Below, in pieces: positions 8,375-17,066 of a stretch of DNA of 64,000 bases. How positions within the stretch are numbered: position 1 is the stretch's first letter; each line of letters opens with the position of its first letter. A program made the position numbers and the translations under genes. Under the pieces are notes generated by a model. The model was not told where the DNA came from. It saw only the letters and a list, made by a program, of their open reading frames with translations, and did not search any database. Source of the DNA: Rhizobium sp. NFR07. Its GTDB lineage: Bacteria; Pseudomonadota; Alphaproteobacteria; Rhizobiales; Rhizobiaceae. The stretch lies in NCBI RefSeq assembly GCF_900111905.1, contig NZ_FOKM01000001.1, positions 496,001 through 560,000 of the forward strand. Direction: 5' to 3'.

Positions 8375-9784
8375 TTACAGTCTGGCGGCAATAGATCCCG
8401 CGACGAGCAGCGCATGTTCCGCAACCTGGGGGAAGCCCATGAGTTCACCGACATGCCCGCGGGCCAATGGGCCCGCGATGAGCAGGCTCTGATCGGCAAC
8501 CCCATCGGGGCGAATGGCATTTGCATTCCGGTCGCACGCCAGACCCAGGCCCGTCGGGTCGACATGAAGGTGGCCCAGATCACCGAGCCGGCGTAGCCAT
8601 TCCTGGCTCGCAAGCACGTTGCCGTGGGCCGGGCCTGTGGTGACCACGACGGCGTCAAAAATCTGCCGCTCCACCTTTTCCCGGCCGCGTCGCCTTATGT
8701 CGATCTCGATGGTCTTGCCATCCGTCCCTGCGTGAACGATCGCCGCTGCGAGAACATCCAGCCGGCCCGCAGCAATCTCGGCGTCCAATACGCCTGCGAC
8801 CTGCGGCGCGATGCGGAAGCGATGGACATCCCAGTAAGGACGGAGGTGACTGACAATCCGGCGCCGCTCCACTACAGGCAAGTCTGCCCAAATCGCGCTG
8901 CCCTGGGCCCTTACCTGATCAATCACAGGATGCCAGCTCAGCCCGTCCTCGGCAGCTGCCCGGATCGCGGTGCGGATGCGGACCAGCAGTTCCGAAGCCG
9001 AGGCAGACGGCGGCAAGAGAAAGTCGCCATACGGCTCCTGCACGAAGGGAGCGTGACTTCTCGAGCGAAGTCCGCGACGGGACAGCGCCGTGATCCTGCC
9101 TTCATGTCCCCCGCGTTTGAGCGAGGCAATGACGTCCGCGGACGTCAGGCCGTTGCCGACGACAAGGACACGGTCATGCGGCCGGATCGGCGCCAGCGAA
9201 GCGCGGGCCGTTGGATCGGCGATGAAACGCGGATGGCCGGCCAGGGCCGCGACCAGACGGGCCGGCGGGACAGGAGTTGGATGAGTTGCCGCAATGACTA
9301 GAATATCGGCAATCAGCGTCTCGCCATTGCCATCCGTGACATGCCATCGTTCGTCTTGCTTTTCGGCCCTGACGACCGCGGCCCGAACATGCTTTACCGC
9401 ACCCTTGTCGAGAAGCGGCTTGAGATTGGCCAGAACGTAATCGCCGAACACGCTTCGGCGCGGGAAGACGGATCCATCTTCACGATATGCAGCCGGATCG
9501 TTCGTGACCGCGCCGGTCTGATCGATCCATCTGGCGAAATGCTCCAGATCGTCGGGCCGGATGCTCATGCGAGCGGCGGGAACATTGATACGGTGAACCG
9601 GATCGCTCGTATCGTAGGCAAGGCCTTTGCCGATCTCCGTGCGAGGTTCGAAGACGACAATGTCGGCCGCGCCCGCCTTGTCGCCCGTTGCGAGGTGATA
9701 TGCGACTGCGGCGCCGGTAAAGCCTCCTCCCACTATGGCTACGACGCATTTTGAGCGGGGAGGCTGCTGGTTTGACGTGATCAC
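8375..9784 (-). CDS. FAD/NAD(P)-binding protein (NAD_binding_9 type)
   Basis: 469-aa two-dinucleotide-binding flavoprotein. The N-terminal V-A-I-V-G-G-G-F-T-G-A-A-V-A (about 15-28) is the FAD Rossmann motif, followed by the E-P-R-T-E-I-G-K-G-L-A-Y and H-R-I-N-V-P-A-A-R-M segments typical of this family. A second Rossmann motif, V-L-V-V-G-N-G-L-T-S-A-D, lies near residue 205. The GTG start at 9784 follows GAAGGGAC. Proteins of this family are annotated broadly as FAD-dependent oxidoreductases or hydroxylases with unknown substrates. It is next to, and on the same strand as, a LysR gene but separated by 75 nt. Confidence 0.82.
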   Translation of the reverse strand: MITSNQQPPRSKCVVAIVGGGFTGAAVAYHLATGDKAGAADIVVFEPRTEIGKGLAYDTSDPVHRINVPAARMSIRPDDLEHFARWIDQTGAVTNDPAAYREDGSVFPRRSVFGDYVLANLKPLLDKGAVKHVRAAVVRAEKQDERWHVTDGNGETLIADILVIAATHPTPVPPARLVAALAGHPRFIADPTARASLAPIRPHDRVLVVGNGLTSADVIASLKRGGHEGRITALSRRGLRSRSHAPFVQEPYGDFLLPPSASASELLVRIRTAIRAAAEDGLSWHPVIDQVRAQGSAIWADLPVVERRRIVSHLRPYWDVHRFRIAPQVAGVLDAEIAAGRLDVLAAAIVHAGTDGKTIEIDIRRRGREKVERQIFDAVVVTTGPAHGNVLASQEWLRRLGDLGHLHVDPTGLGLACDRNANAIRPDGVADQSLLIAGPLARGHVGELMGFPQVAEHALLVAGSIAARL

Positions 9785-9859
9785 GAACAGTCCCTTCGAT
9801 TTGCTTCGTTGCGCAATATAGGCCCGGATTGATCCCGGAGCTCGAGCAGACAGAATGAC

Positions 9860-10762
9860 TCAACGGGCCAACGCATCCCTGGGAAAGCCCGCGGCCAGGC
9901 TATCGATGAACTTGCGGACGGCCGGCGGCAGACCGCGGCGTGTCGTGAAGACAAGATGAACCAGCCCCTTCATCCCACGCCATGAGGGGAGAACGCGCAC
10001 GAGCCTTCCTTCTTCCAGTGCCTGCCTGCAGGTATGATCGGGCAGCAGGGCGACGCCGAGGCCCGCCAGCGCAGCAGCTCTGACAGCGGAAAAATCCGCG
10101 CATCCTATCCGCGGCTCATGCCGCAGCGTATGCGTCTGGCCGTCGTCCGTCTCAAGCAACCAGTCGACTTCGCCCTGATCATCCGTGGTGGACAGCGTTG
10201 GCTGGCTTGCAAGATCGCCGATCGTGCCAATGCGGCTGGCAAGCTGGGGACTTGCGACCAGGATCCGGATGGAGTTGCCAAGCGACCGCATCGTCAGCGA
10301 AGCGTCGCCGTCCAGCGATGTACGCACGCGCAACGCGACATCGATCCGCTCCCCGATCAGATCCACCGGCCGGTCGATTGCAATCAGTTGCAGGCGCACC
10401 TTCGGATACTGTGCCAGGAATTGCGTCACCAGAGCCGAGATTGGTTCGATCAGCCCTGTCGGGCAGCTCATGCGGATCAGGCCATGCGGCTCCGACTGCG
10501 CCTCCGCCACCAGCGCTTCGGCACGTTCGGCCTCCGTCAACATCGCCTTGCAGCGTTCATAGAAGGACTGTCCGACATCCGTCACCCTGAACCGTCGGCT
10601 CGACCTTTCGATCAGTCGAATGCCGAGACGCGCCTCCAGCCCTGCCACCCGCCGGCTGAGCTTCGACTTGGGTTCCCGCAGCGCGCGGCCGGCAGCGGCA
10701 AAACCGCCATGGGCAACCACCTCGGCAAAATACGCCAAATCGTTCAAATCAGATCGCATCAT
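9860..10762 (-). CDS. LysR-family transcriptional regulator
   Basis: 300-aa regulator. The N-terminal helix-turn-helix reads D-L-N-D-L-A-Y-F-A-E-V-V-A-H-G-G-F-A-A-A-G-R-A-L and the linker helix follows. The C-terminal effector domain begins near residue 90 (G-L-I-R-M-S-C-P-T-G-L-I). Two adjacent ATGs (10762 and 10759) follow GGAG. It is divergent from the SDR gene at 10870 with a 107-bp gap, so it most likely controls that gene and itself. The inducer cannot be predicted. Confidence 0.9.
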   Translation of the reverse strand: MMRSDLNDLAYFAEVVAHGGFAAAGRALREPKSKLSRRVAGLEARLGIRLIERSSRRFRVTDVGQSFYERCKAMLTEAERAEALVAEAQSEPHGLIRMSCPTGLIEPISALVTQFLAQYPKVRLQLIAIDRPVDLIGERIDVALRVRTSLDGDASLTMRSLGNSIRILVASPQLASRIGTIGDLASQPTLSTTDDQGEVDWLLETDDGQTHTLRHEPRIGCADFSAVRAAALAGLGVALLPDHTCRQALEEGRLVRVLPSWRGMKGLVHLVFTTRRGLPPAVRKFIDSLAAGFPRDALAR

Positions 10763-10869
10763 CGTTCTCCAGATAGAACGCTAGGTAACATCTTTGCCGT
10801 CTATTTGCATCAGCGTTCCGGTGTCATGCTCTTTTCAACGGTGACAGGCCGTCATCAAGGAGAAAGACA

Positions 10870-11622
10870 ATGAGCAGGAAATTCGAAAACAAAGTCGTGA
10901 TTGTAACGGGCGGCACGAGCGGAATCGGCCTTGCGGCCGCCAAGGCTTTCTCGGCAGAAGGCGCATCGGTGTTCATCACTGGCCGCCGCAAGGAAGTGCT
11001 CGATGCCGCAGTCGCGGATATCGGCGGCCGCATCACCGGCGTGCAGGCGGATATGAGCAAGCTCGCCGATATCGACCGTCTCTATGATGCCGTCCAGCAG
11101 AAGCACTCGCAGATCGACGTGGTCTTTGCCAACGCCGGCGGCGGAGAGATGGTCCCACTCGGAGCGATCACAGAAGAACACTATACGCGGACATTCGATA
11201 CCAATGTAAAAGGCACGCTGTTCACGGTTCAGAAGGCCCTGCCGCTGCTGCGCGATGGTGGCTCGATCATCCTCACATCCTCGACCACCAGCATATCGGG
11301 CACGCCGGCCTTCAGCGTCTACTCGGCGACGAAGGCAGCCGTCCGAAACTTCGCACGCAACTGGATCCTCGACCTCAAGGACCGCCATATCCGCGTCAAT
11401 GCGATCAGCCCCGGCGTCACCGACACCGCAGGCCTCGACGACCTGTTCGGCAATGGCGCAACCGCCGAAAACACCAGGAACTACCTAGCCGGCCTCATTC
11501 CCGCCGGCCGCATCGGCAAGCCGGAAGAGATCGCGAAGGCTGTCCTCTTCCTCGCGTCCGATGACGCTTCCTTCGTCAACGGCGTCGAGCTGTTTGTCGA
11601 CGGCGGTCAGGTCCAGATCTGA
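10870..11622 (+). CDS. Short-chain dehydrogenase/reductase (SDR)
   Basis: 250-aa classical SDR. It shows the cofactor motif T-G-G-T-S-G-I-G (13-20), N-A-G-G (88-91), the catalytic Y151-S-A-T-K155 and a Ser near 138, ending with G-V-E-L-F-V-D-G-G. The R-R pair after beta-2 (39-40) suggests NADP(H) preference. The ATG follows a good AAGGAG site. It is divergent from a LysR gene, a pairing common in rhizobia for inducible NADPH-dependent oxidoreductases. Substrate unknown. Confidence 0.92.
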   Translation: MSRKFENKVVIVTGGTSGIGLAAAKAFSAEGASVFITGRRKEVLDAAVADIGGRITGVQADMSKLADIDRLYDAVQQKHSQIDVVFANAGGGEMVPLGAITEEHYTRTFDTNVKGTLFTVQKALPLLRDGGSIILTSSTTSISGTPAFSVYSATKAAVRNFARNWILDLKDRHIRVNAISPGVTDTAGLDDLFGNGATAENTRNYLAGLIPAGRIGKPEEIAKAVLFLASDDASFVNGVELFVDGGQVQI

Positions 11623-11629
11623 AAATGCC

Positions 11630-11661
11630 GACAGATCGGGATGTTCTCATCCCGATCTGTC
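11630..11661 (+). terminator. Strong hairpin after the SDR gene
   Basis: GACAGATCGGGATG (11630-11643) pairs perfectly with CATCCCGATCTGTC (11648-11661) around a TTCT loop, 8 nt after the SDR stop. There is no T-run downstream, so termination would be imperfect or factor-assisted. Confidence 0.6.
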
Positions 11662-11809
11662 CGCCATCCTGCAAATCGTGGGGGGCGATGCCATCGCGTG
11701 AAAAGAAATTGCATCAACTGCAAGACAAATGAGATGCGCATGCCTTCTACGACAGGATTTTTACTCTATTGGTTTGGGACGCCGAAATGCCAGCCGACGG
11801 ACCAGCCAG

Positions 11810-12313
11810 ATGCCTCGCAGCCTAAAAGATTTTATTCACCGACATGAGCCCCTCAATCAGGGGCACCATCATCTCAAATCCGGCCTTGGCGCCGTCGTGG
11901 CGATGCTTGTCGTCGGCGCACTTGCGTCTCTCACCGGCATGCCGTTGATGATCGCCCCGTTTGGCGCAACGGCAGTGCTGATTTTCGGACAACCTCGAAG
12001 TGCCCTCGCTCAGCCGGCAAACGTTATCGGGGGATATGCGCTCGCTGCTTCCATTGCCGCTGTTCTGGCCAGCACCTTGCCCGACCAGGTTTGGGTCGCG
12101 GCGCTCGGGGTTGGATTTTCGATCATGGCAATGTCTGCGCTGAGGGTAACCCATCCCCCTGCCGGAGCCGTCCCTCTCGTCATTTTTGGCTCACATCTCG
12201 ACCCGCTCGAGACGCTTTTTGTCGTCCTGGCGGGCAGTGTCCTGCTGGTGATGATCGCGGTCATACACCACTTCATTCCGCCAAAAATCGAGTATCCTGC
12301 TGCCATTCCCTGA
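11810..12313 (+). CDS. HPP-family membrane protein
   Basis: 167-aa integral membrane protein with four predicted helices. The family signature is visible in M-I-A-P-F-G-A-T-A-V-L and the H-P-P-A-G-A motif (R-V-T-H-P-P-A-G-A-V-P-L), the sequence for which the HPP family is named. Start chosen at ATG 11810 (M-P-R-S-L-K-D-F-I-H); upstream in-frame codons look non-coding and the ribosome-binding site is weak. Some HPP proteins are linked to nitrite transport in plastids and cyanobacteria, but the bacterial role is unsettled. Convergent with the MFS gene, 23 nt apart. Confidence 0.82.
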   Translation: MPRSLKDFIHRHEPLNQGHHHLKSGLGAVVAMLVVGALASLTGMPLMIAPFGATAVLIFGQPRSALAQPANVIGGYALAASIAAVLASTLPDQVWVAALGVGFSIMAMSALRVTHPPAGAVPLVIFGSHLDPLETLFVVLAGSVLLVMIAVIHHFIPPKIEYPAAIP

Positions 12314-12336
12314 GCCCAAGAGATCGGCCAGCGCGT

Positions 12337-13788
12337 TTATCGGCGATCCGTAGCGGTGTTCCCGACAAGCAGGCATGCGGGAACGATCATCAACGTGATC
12401 AACAGCATGGTGACGAAAGTCCCATGAAGGGCGCCTTGCAGGGCAAGCCGTACGCTGTCCACGTCCCCGGCCGCGAGGCTGCCGCCGTTGAGCAGCGCCC
12501 GAAGCTGATCGGGTCCTATCGATTGGCCGCCGGCAGTATGGCCCAATCCGTAACTCAAGACGGCCCCGAGCAGGGCGGCCCCGAGCGTGCTGCCGAGGTT
12601 GCGTGAGAAGACATTGGAAGCGGTAGCGCTGCCCCGCTCCGTGGCGCCGACGCTTTCCTGGGTGAGGATGAGGGCAGCGATGTTGAGAAGCCCCATGCCG
12701 AAGCCCATGATCAGCGACCCGGCGCCCGCCAGAACCGGCGAACTCCCCGGAGACAGGAAAGTCAGCAGGATGGCGCCGAGCGGAATGATGATGCCCCCGG
12801 CGATCATGAACGGCTTCAAGCCGAAACGGCCGAACTGCCGAGAGGCAAGGGTTGCGCCGCATGGCCATCCGAGCAGAAGCATGGTGAGCGCAAAACCCGC
12901 CACAAGCGGCGATTGATCGAGCACGGTCTGGACATACATCGGCAGGAAAGTGGTAAGGCCCATGATCGCCATCGAGGCGAAGAACACCGCAATATTCGAG
13001 GCGGCAATCGGCCGCCTCAGCCAAAGATCCGGCGCGACCATTGGCGCCTCCGCACGTCGCTCCTGCCAGAGGAAAGCGACAACCGCGACGGCGGACACCA
13101 CGAAAGCCGGAGCTGCGGTCAAAAGACGCTCGCTCTCGGCCTGCGTCAGTCCGATCATCAGTGCCGAAATCGCGACCGTAAAGAGCGCTGCGCCCAGTAT
13201 ATCGATCGACACGGATCGCGGCTTTCTTTCCTCATGATAGAACACCACGAAAATGGCGGTTGCCAGCAATCCGACCGGGATGTTGATCCAGAACACCCAG
13301 GCCCATGGCAGGTTGTGGATGATGAGGCTTCCCAGCAGCGGTCCGACCACGGCTGACAGCGCCCAGACGCTTGCGATGAAACCCTGCACCTTCCCACGCT
13401 GTTTGCCGGGGAAGAGATCGGCGATCATCGTCATCGCCACAGGCTGGATCGCTCCGGCGCCCACGCCCTGAAACAGACGGAACACGATCATCGACGGCAT
13501 GGACCACGCCAAGCCGCACAGCAGCGATCCGATGAGAAAGATCACGATTCCCGTGAGCATGACCGGCTTTCGGCCGAATATATCCGATAACTTGCCGAAT
13601 ATGACGGTGGTCGCGGTCTGCGCCAGAAGGAAAGACGAGAACACCCAGCTGTAAAGGTTGATCTGCCCCAGTTGACCTGCGATCTGCGGCATTGCCGTCG
13701 AAATGATGGTCGCCTCAATGGCAATCATCGCAATGCTCGCCATAATCGCGGCTACGATAATGCCTCGCGGGCTATGGTCGTCGGTCAT
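12337..13788 (-). CDS. DHA2-type MFS multidrug exporter (14-helix)
   Basis: About 483 aa from ATG 13788 (M-T-D-D-H-S-P-R-G-I-I); the frame extends to 13905 but without obvious coding character. Motif A appears as G-K-L-S-D-I-F-G-R-K-P-V, followed by the drug:H+ antiporter motif C-like stretch A-V-V-G-P-L-L-G-S and F-W-I-N-I-P-V-G, typical of EmrB/QacA-like DHA2 pumps. About 14 hydrophobic helices are expected. No adaptor or regulator gene is adjacent, so it may act alone in the inner membrane. Substrate unknown. Confidence 0.88.
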   Translation of the reverse strand: MTDDHSPRGIIVAAIMASIAMIAIEATIISTAMPQIAGQLGQINLYSWVFSSFLLAQTATTVIFGKLSDIFGRKPVMLTGIVIFLIGSLLCGLAWSMPSMIVFRLFQGVGAGAIQPVAMTMIADLFPGKQRGKVQGFIASVWALSAVVGPLLGSLIIHNLPWAWVFWINIPVGLLATAIFVVFYHEERKPRSVSIDILGAALFTVAISALMIGLTQAESERLLTAAPAFVVSAVAVVAFLWQERRAEAPMVAPDLWLRRPIAASNIAVFFASMAIMGLTTFLPMYVQTVLDQSPLVAGFALTMLLLGWPCGATLASRQFGRFGLKPFMIAGGIIIPLGAILLTFLSPGSSPVLAGAGSLIMGFGMGLLNIAALILTQESVGATERGSATASNVFSRNLGSTLGAALLGAVLSYGLGHTAGGQSIGPDQLRALLNGGSLAAGDVDSVRLALQGALHGTFVTMLLITLMIVPACLLVGNTATDRR

Positions 13789-14061
13789 GGGGTGATCCAG
13801 GGCGCGAATGCGCGAAATGAAGCGATGTAAGGGGGATCCGTTACCGGTGAGCGGATCATGGAGAGTAGCTGGACTTTGTGTCGTGCCGATAGCTTCGTCA
13901 AGCACGCAATGGACTGTATGAAAAGATGAGGCCCCGTCAAAAATCCGCTTCCACGGCTAAACATCAATGCCTTCGCCAATCGCCAACATTCGACTGAGCG
14001 TGCCATTCTTGCTGTTCACCACGCGGCATCCCATTTCATGCTCAACATGTGGAGTTTCGAA

Positions 14062-14235
14062 ATGGATGCGCATAACAAAGCGATCACCGAAAACCTGATC
14101 GAGATCCTTCCCCCGGAGCGCGGGAAAAACATGCGAACGGGTGCGAAGACATGCCTCTGCTGTCAAAAACCTCGGCCGGCAGAAGCAATGGATGATGACG
14201 GTTGCGGCATATGCGAGGAATGCCTTTCACCATGA
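14062..14235 (+). CDS. Small cysteine-rich (zinc-ribbon-like) protein
   Basis: 57 aa from ATG 14062 (M-D-A-H-N-K-A-I-T-E-N), chosen because GTGGAG lies 7 nt upstream; an earlier ATG at 14038 is possible. The C-terminal half has C-L-C-C-Q-K-P and, 16 residues on, C-G-I-C-E-E-C, an arrangement that could bind one Zn. The stop overlaps the next gene's ATG by 4 nt, so the two are probably made together. I do not recognise a named family. Confidence 0.55.
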   Translation: MDAHNKAITENLIEILPPERGKNMRTGAKTCLCCQKPRPAEAMDDDGCGICEECLSP

Positions 14236-14540
14236 GTGCGGGCCAGCAGGATCTTGTCGTCTTTGAACAGACGCTCGGGCGGATGCCTGCCGGCTACCGG
14301 GAAGGCGTCTTCCGAGACCGCAGATGGGGCGCGACCGTCAAGCGGTCAGGCGATAGCCGCCGCGTCTGGCTGTTTGCCGAGGATCTTGCCGGCACCGACA
14401 TCGTCTCGTTCAACCTTTACCGCATGGCGGACGGGCGGACCGCACTCAAGCCGTGCGAGATGTCGTCGACCAAAGTCATCGATTTCGTCATGCAGTTTCG
14501 CCCGGATGCCGGCGGTTTCGACGATCGCACCGAAAGCTGA
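14232..14540 (+). CDS. Hypothetical protein coupled to the zinc-ribbon-like gene
   Basis: 102 aa from ATG 14232 (M-S-A-G-Q-Q-D-L-V-V-F-E-Q-T-L). Mixed alpha/beta character with many Arg and Trp residues (V-F-R-D-R-R-W-G-A-T-V-K-R; R-R-V-W-L-F-A-E-D-L), soluble, no signal peptide. The ATGA overlap with the preceding gene supports a two-gene unit. I recognise no family or catalytic motif. Confidence 0.55.
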   Translation: MSAGQQDLVVFEQTLGRMPAGYREGVFRDRRWGATVKRSGDSRRVWLFAEDLAGTDIVSFNLYRMADGRTALKPCEMSSTKVIDFVMQFRPDAGGFDDRTES

Positions 14541-14640
14541 AAGGCCGGCAAATCCGGCGATCGTCTTTGGCTCTTTTTGGGCGGGGTTTCTTGGATGGGG
14601 CATCGAGCCTGTGACGGGATGCTTGTCTACCCGACCGACG

Positions 14641-15744
14641 TCAACCTGGACGGTTTGCCCCCATCCGCCGAAGGTATTCCTGACCGAGTGGTTTTGCGAG
14701 ATAGCCTCCGGACAGTTCCTGCAGCACGTCGATGCCGTAATCGGCATTGGCTTCGACGACGAGAGGCCCATCCGGCGTAATGGCGATATCCCAGCCGAGC
14801 GACCGGAAGGGCGCAAGAGTTCTCGCGGCAAGCTCGACGGTATCGCGGGTCTGACGCCAGAACGGTGTGACGAAGCTTGAAGGGTCGACGCGAAACGTCT
14901 GGCGGACGTCGTGATACTGGCCGCCGAATTCCGATTCCCGCTTGGCGTCGGTCTTCAGGTGGCCGGTTTCCAGGTCGATGGCGATCATGTAGCCGCCGGC
15001 ACTGGAGTTGTCGACGATGCTGCCGCGCGTACCAACCTTGAGCGCCGCGGCATTGAAATGAACATGTCCAGAGGCGTCGACCAGAGTGTCTATCCGGATC
15101 GTGTTGACCGAGGTCGGGTTGAAGCGGGAAAGGTCGGGATGCTGGCTGATGGTTTCCTGAACGACGAATTCCGTCCAGTAATGCCCCTTGTTCGTCGTGA
15201 AGATCAGCCTGTCAAACTCCGCCTCCTCAAGGAGGTGGCCGTCGTGGAACAGCTGGCCATGTCGGGTGCAGAGCTTGAACACGGCGCTGCCCGAGCCACC
15301 GGTCAGGGGCTTCACGATGATGCCGTCTGGCAGTTGCAGGGCATCAATGGCGGCGACGAAATCGGCATAGGTGAACGGCTGGCCCGCCATGTCGGCAATG
15401 CTGCCGCGCGCGAGGCGGAACAGGGTATTCGTCGATCGCAGGCCAACCGAGCGGATGGTCTTCTCGAACAGGAGCTTGTCCTCGACCATCGTGGGATCGG
15501 CCTCGGCATTGGCCGCGTCGCGTGTGATGTGCAGCAGCTCGGTCGGAAGGTAGCGCTCGATCCCGTTTTCGAACTTCCGCAGATACAGGCCGTGCTTCAG
15601 ATACTGATAGGGGAGGTGGTCGTAGGTCCTGTAGAGGCGGTAGATCTCGGAAATCTGCCGGGGCAGGGGCTTCTTGCCGGATGCACGCAGATAGACCATG
15701 AAATCCGCACTCAGCATCCGTTTGAAACGGCGATAATTTCTCAT
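14641..15744 (-). CDS. Sugar-transfer-associated ATP-grasp enzyme
   Basis: 367 aa from ATG 15744, just downstream of the decarboxylase stop. The sequence matches the ATP-grasp type found in polysaccharide clusters: a basic N-terminal region (Y-R-R-F-K-R-M), an ATP-binding core with G-I-I-V-K-P-L-T-G-G-S-G-S-A-V-F near residue 145, V-V-Q-E-T-I-S-Q-H-P near 200, and the C-terminal metal site with W-D-I-A-I-T-P-D-G-P and V-V-E-A-N-A-D-Y-G. ATP-grasp enzymes ligate a carboxylate to an amine or similar group. In this locus I infer that it joins an amino acid or acid to a sugar or carrier. It is the last gene of the left arm of the polysaccharide locus. Confidence 0.82.
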   Translation of the reverse strand: MRNYRRFKRMLSADFMVYLRASGKKPLPRQISEIYRLYRTYDHLPYQYLKHGLYLRKFENGIERYLPTELLHITRDAANAEADPTMVEDKLLFEKTIRSVGLRSTNTLFRLARGSIADMAGQPFTYADFVAAIDALQLPDGIIVKPLTGGSGSAVFKLCTRHGQLFHDGHLLEEAEFDRLIFTTNKGHYWTEFVVQETISQHPDLSRFNPTSVNTIRIDTLVDASGHVHFNAAALKVGTRGSIVDNSSAGGYMIAIDLETGHLKTDAKRESEFGGQYHDVRQTFRVDPSSFVTPFWRQTRDTVELAARTLAPFRSLGWDIAITPDGPLVVEANADYGIDVLQELSGGYLAKPLGQEYLRRMGANRPG

Positions 15745-15746
15745 AA

Positions 15747-17066
15747 TCACGGCATCCCTTCTCCTGTCGGAGCCGGCTTCCCGGCGCGATCGCAAGAAAT
15801 CGTTTTGATTTGCCCATCCTCCACCAGCACCTCTGCCGGGTGGGGATGGGACAGGAAATTGAGCGGGCTGGCGGTTGCGCCATAGGCGCCTGATTGCAGG
15901 ACGGCGACGAGATCGCCGACGCCGAGATCGGGCATCAGCGCATCGCGGGCAAGCGTGTCGAGCGGCGTGCAGAGCGGACCGACAAGGGTGACCGGACCAC
16001 TTGCGGTCGCCGTCATACGCGCCGGCGCCACGACCGGGTAATTGCGCTTGATCACCTGGCCAAGATTGCCCGAGGCAGCAAGATGGTGGTTCATCCCGCC
16101 TTCCATGACAACGAAGCGCGTCCCGCGCGACTGCTTTACCGCGTTGATCTCGCTTACATAGAGCCCGGCTTCGCCGGCAAGGTAGCGACCCGGCTCCACG
16201 ATGACGCGCGTATCGGCCAACAGGGCGTCGGCCTTCAGCATGCCCGTGAGCTCCGGAACTGCCGCAGCAACGGCATCGAGATCTAGAGGCTTGTCGATGG
16301 AATAATACGGGATGCCGAGGCCGCCACCCAGATCGATCGTCTCCAATGGCCTGCCGATCATTCGGGCGACACGGCCCGCAAGGTCGATCGAATGGCGCCA
16401 TTGGGCGAGAAGCGCCGAAGCATCCAGGATCTGCGTGCCGCCATAGACATGGATGCCGACGAGTTCGATGTTCGGCACGGCCGTGATCGCGGCAATGGCG
16501 GCCTCCAGATCTTCCTCGTCGAAACCGAATGCCGTCGGCTTGCCGCCCATCCGCATGGCACCTGCCTGGACCGTCGGCACCGGATTGACGCGGATCGATA
16601 CGCGGACCGGCAGCCCGATCGAGCGAAGCCGTTCGATTTCGTCCAGGCCCTCGACATGGATCTCGTCGATGCCGTCGGGCACGACAGTCTCCAGTTCCTG
16701 ACGGCGTTTGCCCGGTCCGGCGAAAATGATCTGCTTCGGCGACGCGCCCGCGGCGATGGCGGTGCGATATTCGCCGAGCGAGGCGATCTCTATTCCCGCG
16801 CCTTCCTGCAGGAACAGCCTGATGACCGCCTGTGCAGGGTTCGCCTTGGCCGAATAATAGATGGAAGCGAAGCCTTCCAGTACCTTGGAAAGCCGGCGAT
16901 AGGCCGTCCGCATGACGCTGCCGTCATAGATGAAGACCGGCGAACCGGTTTGCGACACGATCGAGCGAACCGGAAGGCCGCCGACACAGAGATCGTCGCC
17001 CCGGAGTTCGAAAAGACGTCTTGCGAGCTCGTATCCGTGCTCGGCTGTGTTGGCCTGATCAGCCAT
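15747..17066 (-). CDS. PLP-dependent (fold-type III) decarboxylase, exosortase-A-associated type
   Basis: 439-aa alanine-racemase-fold decarboxylase related to diaminopimelate/ornithine decarboxylases. The PLP lysine is K74 in Y-S-A-K-A-N; the phosphate-binding G-G-G-L-G-I-P-Y and E-P-G-R-Y motifs follow, with the substrate motif G-P-L-C-T-P-L-D and G-A-Y-G near the C-terminus. The L-C-T-P-L-D and G-A-Y-G-A-T-A-S patterns fit the group defined by its link to exosortase-A loci rather than true LysA. It would yield an amine from an amino acid. Its start overlaps the acyl-CoA ligase stop by 8 nt. Confidence 0.88.
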   Translation of the reverse strand: MADQANTAEHGYELARRLFELRGDDLCVGGLPVRSIVSQTGSPVFIYDGSVMRTAYRRLSKVLEGFASIYYSAKANPAQAVIRLFLQEGAGIEIASLGEYRTAIAAGASPKQIIFAGPGKRRQELETVVPDGIDEIHVEGLDEIERLRSIGLPVRVSIRVNPVPTVQAGAMRMGGKPTAFGFDEEDLEAAIAAITAVPNIELVGIHVYGGTQILDASALLAQWRHSIDLAGRVARMIGRPLETIDLGGGLGIPYYSIDKPLDLDAVAAAVPELTGMLKADALLADTRVIVEPGRYLAGEAGLYVSEINAVKQSRGTRFVVMEGGMNHHLAASGNLGQVIKRNYPVVAPARMTATASGPVTLVGPLCTPLDTLARDALMPDLGVGDLVAVLQSGAYGATASPLNFLSHPHPAEVLVEDGQIKTISCDRAGKPAPTGEGMP

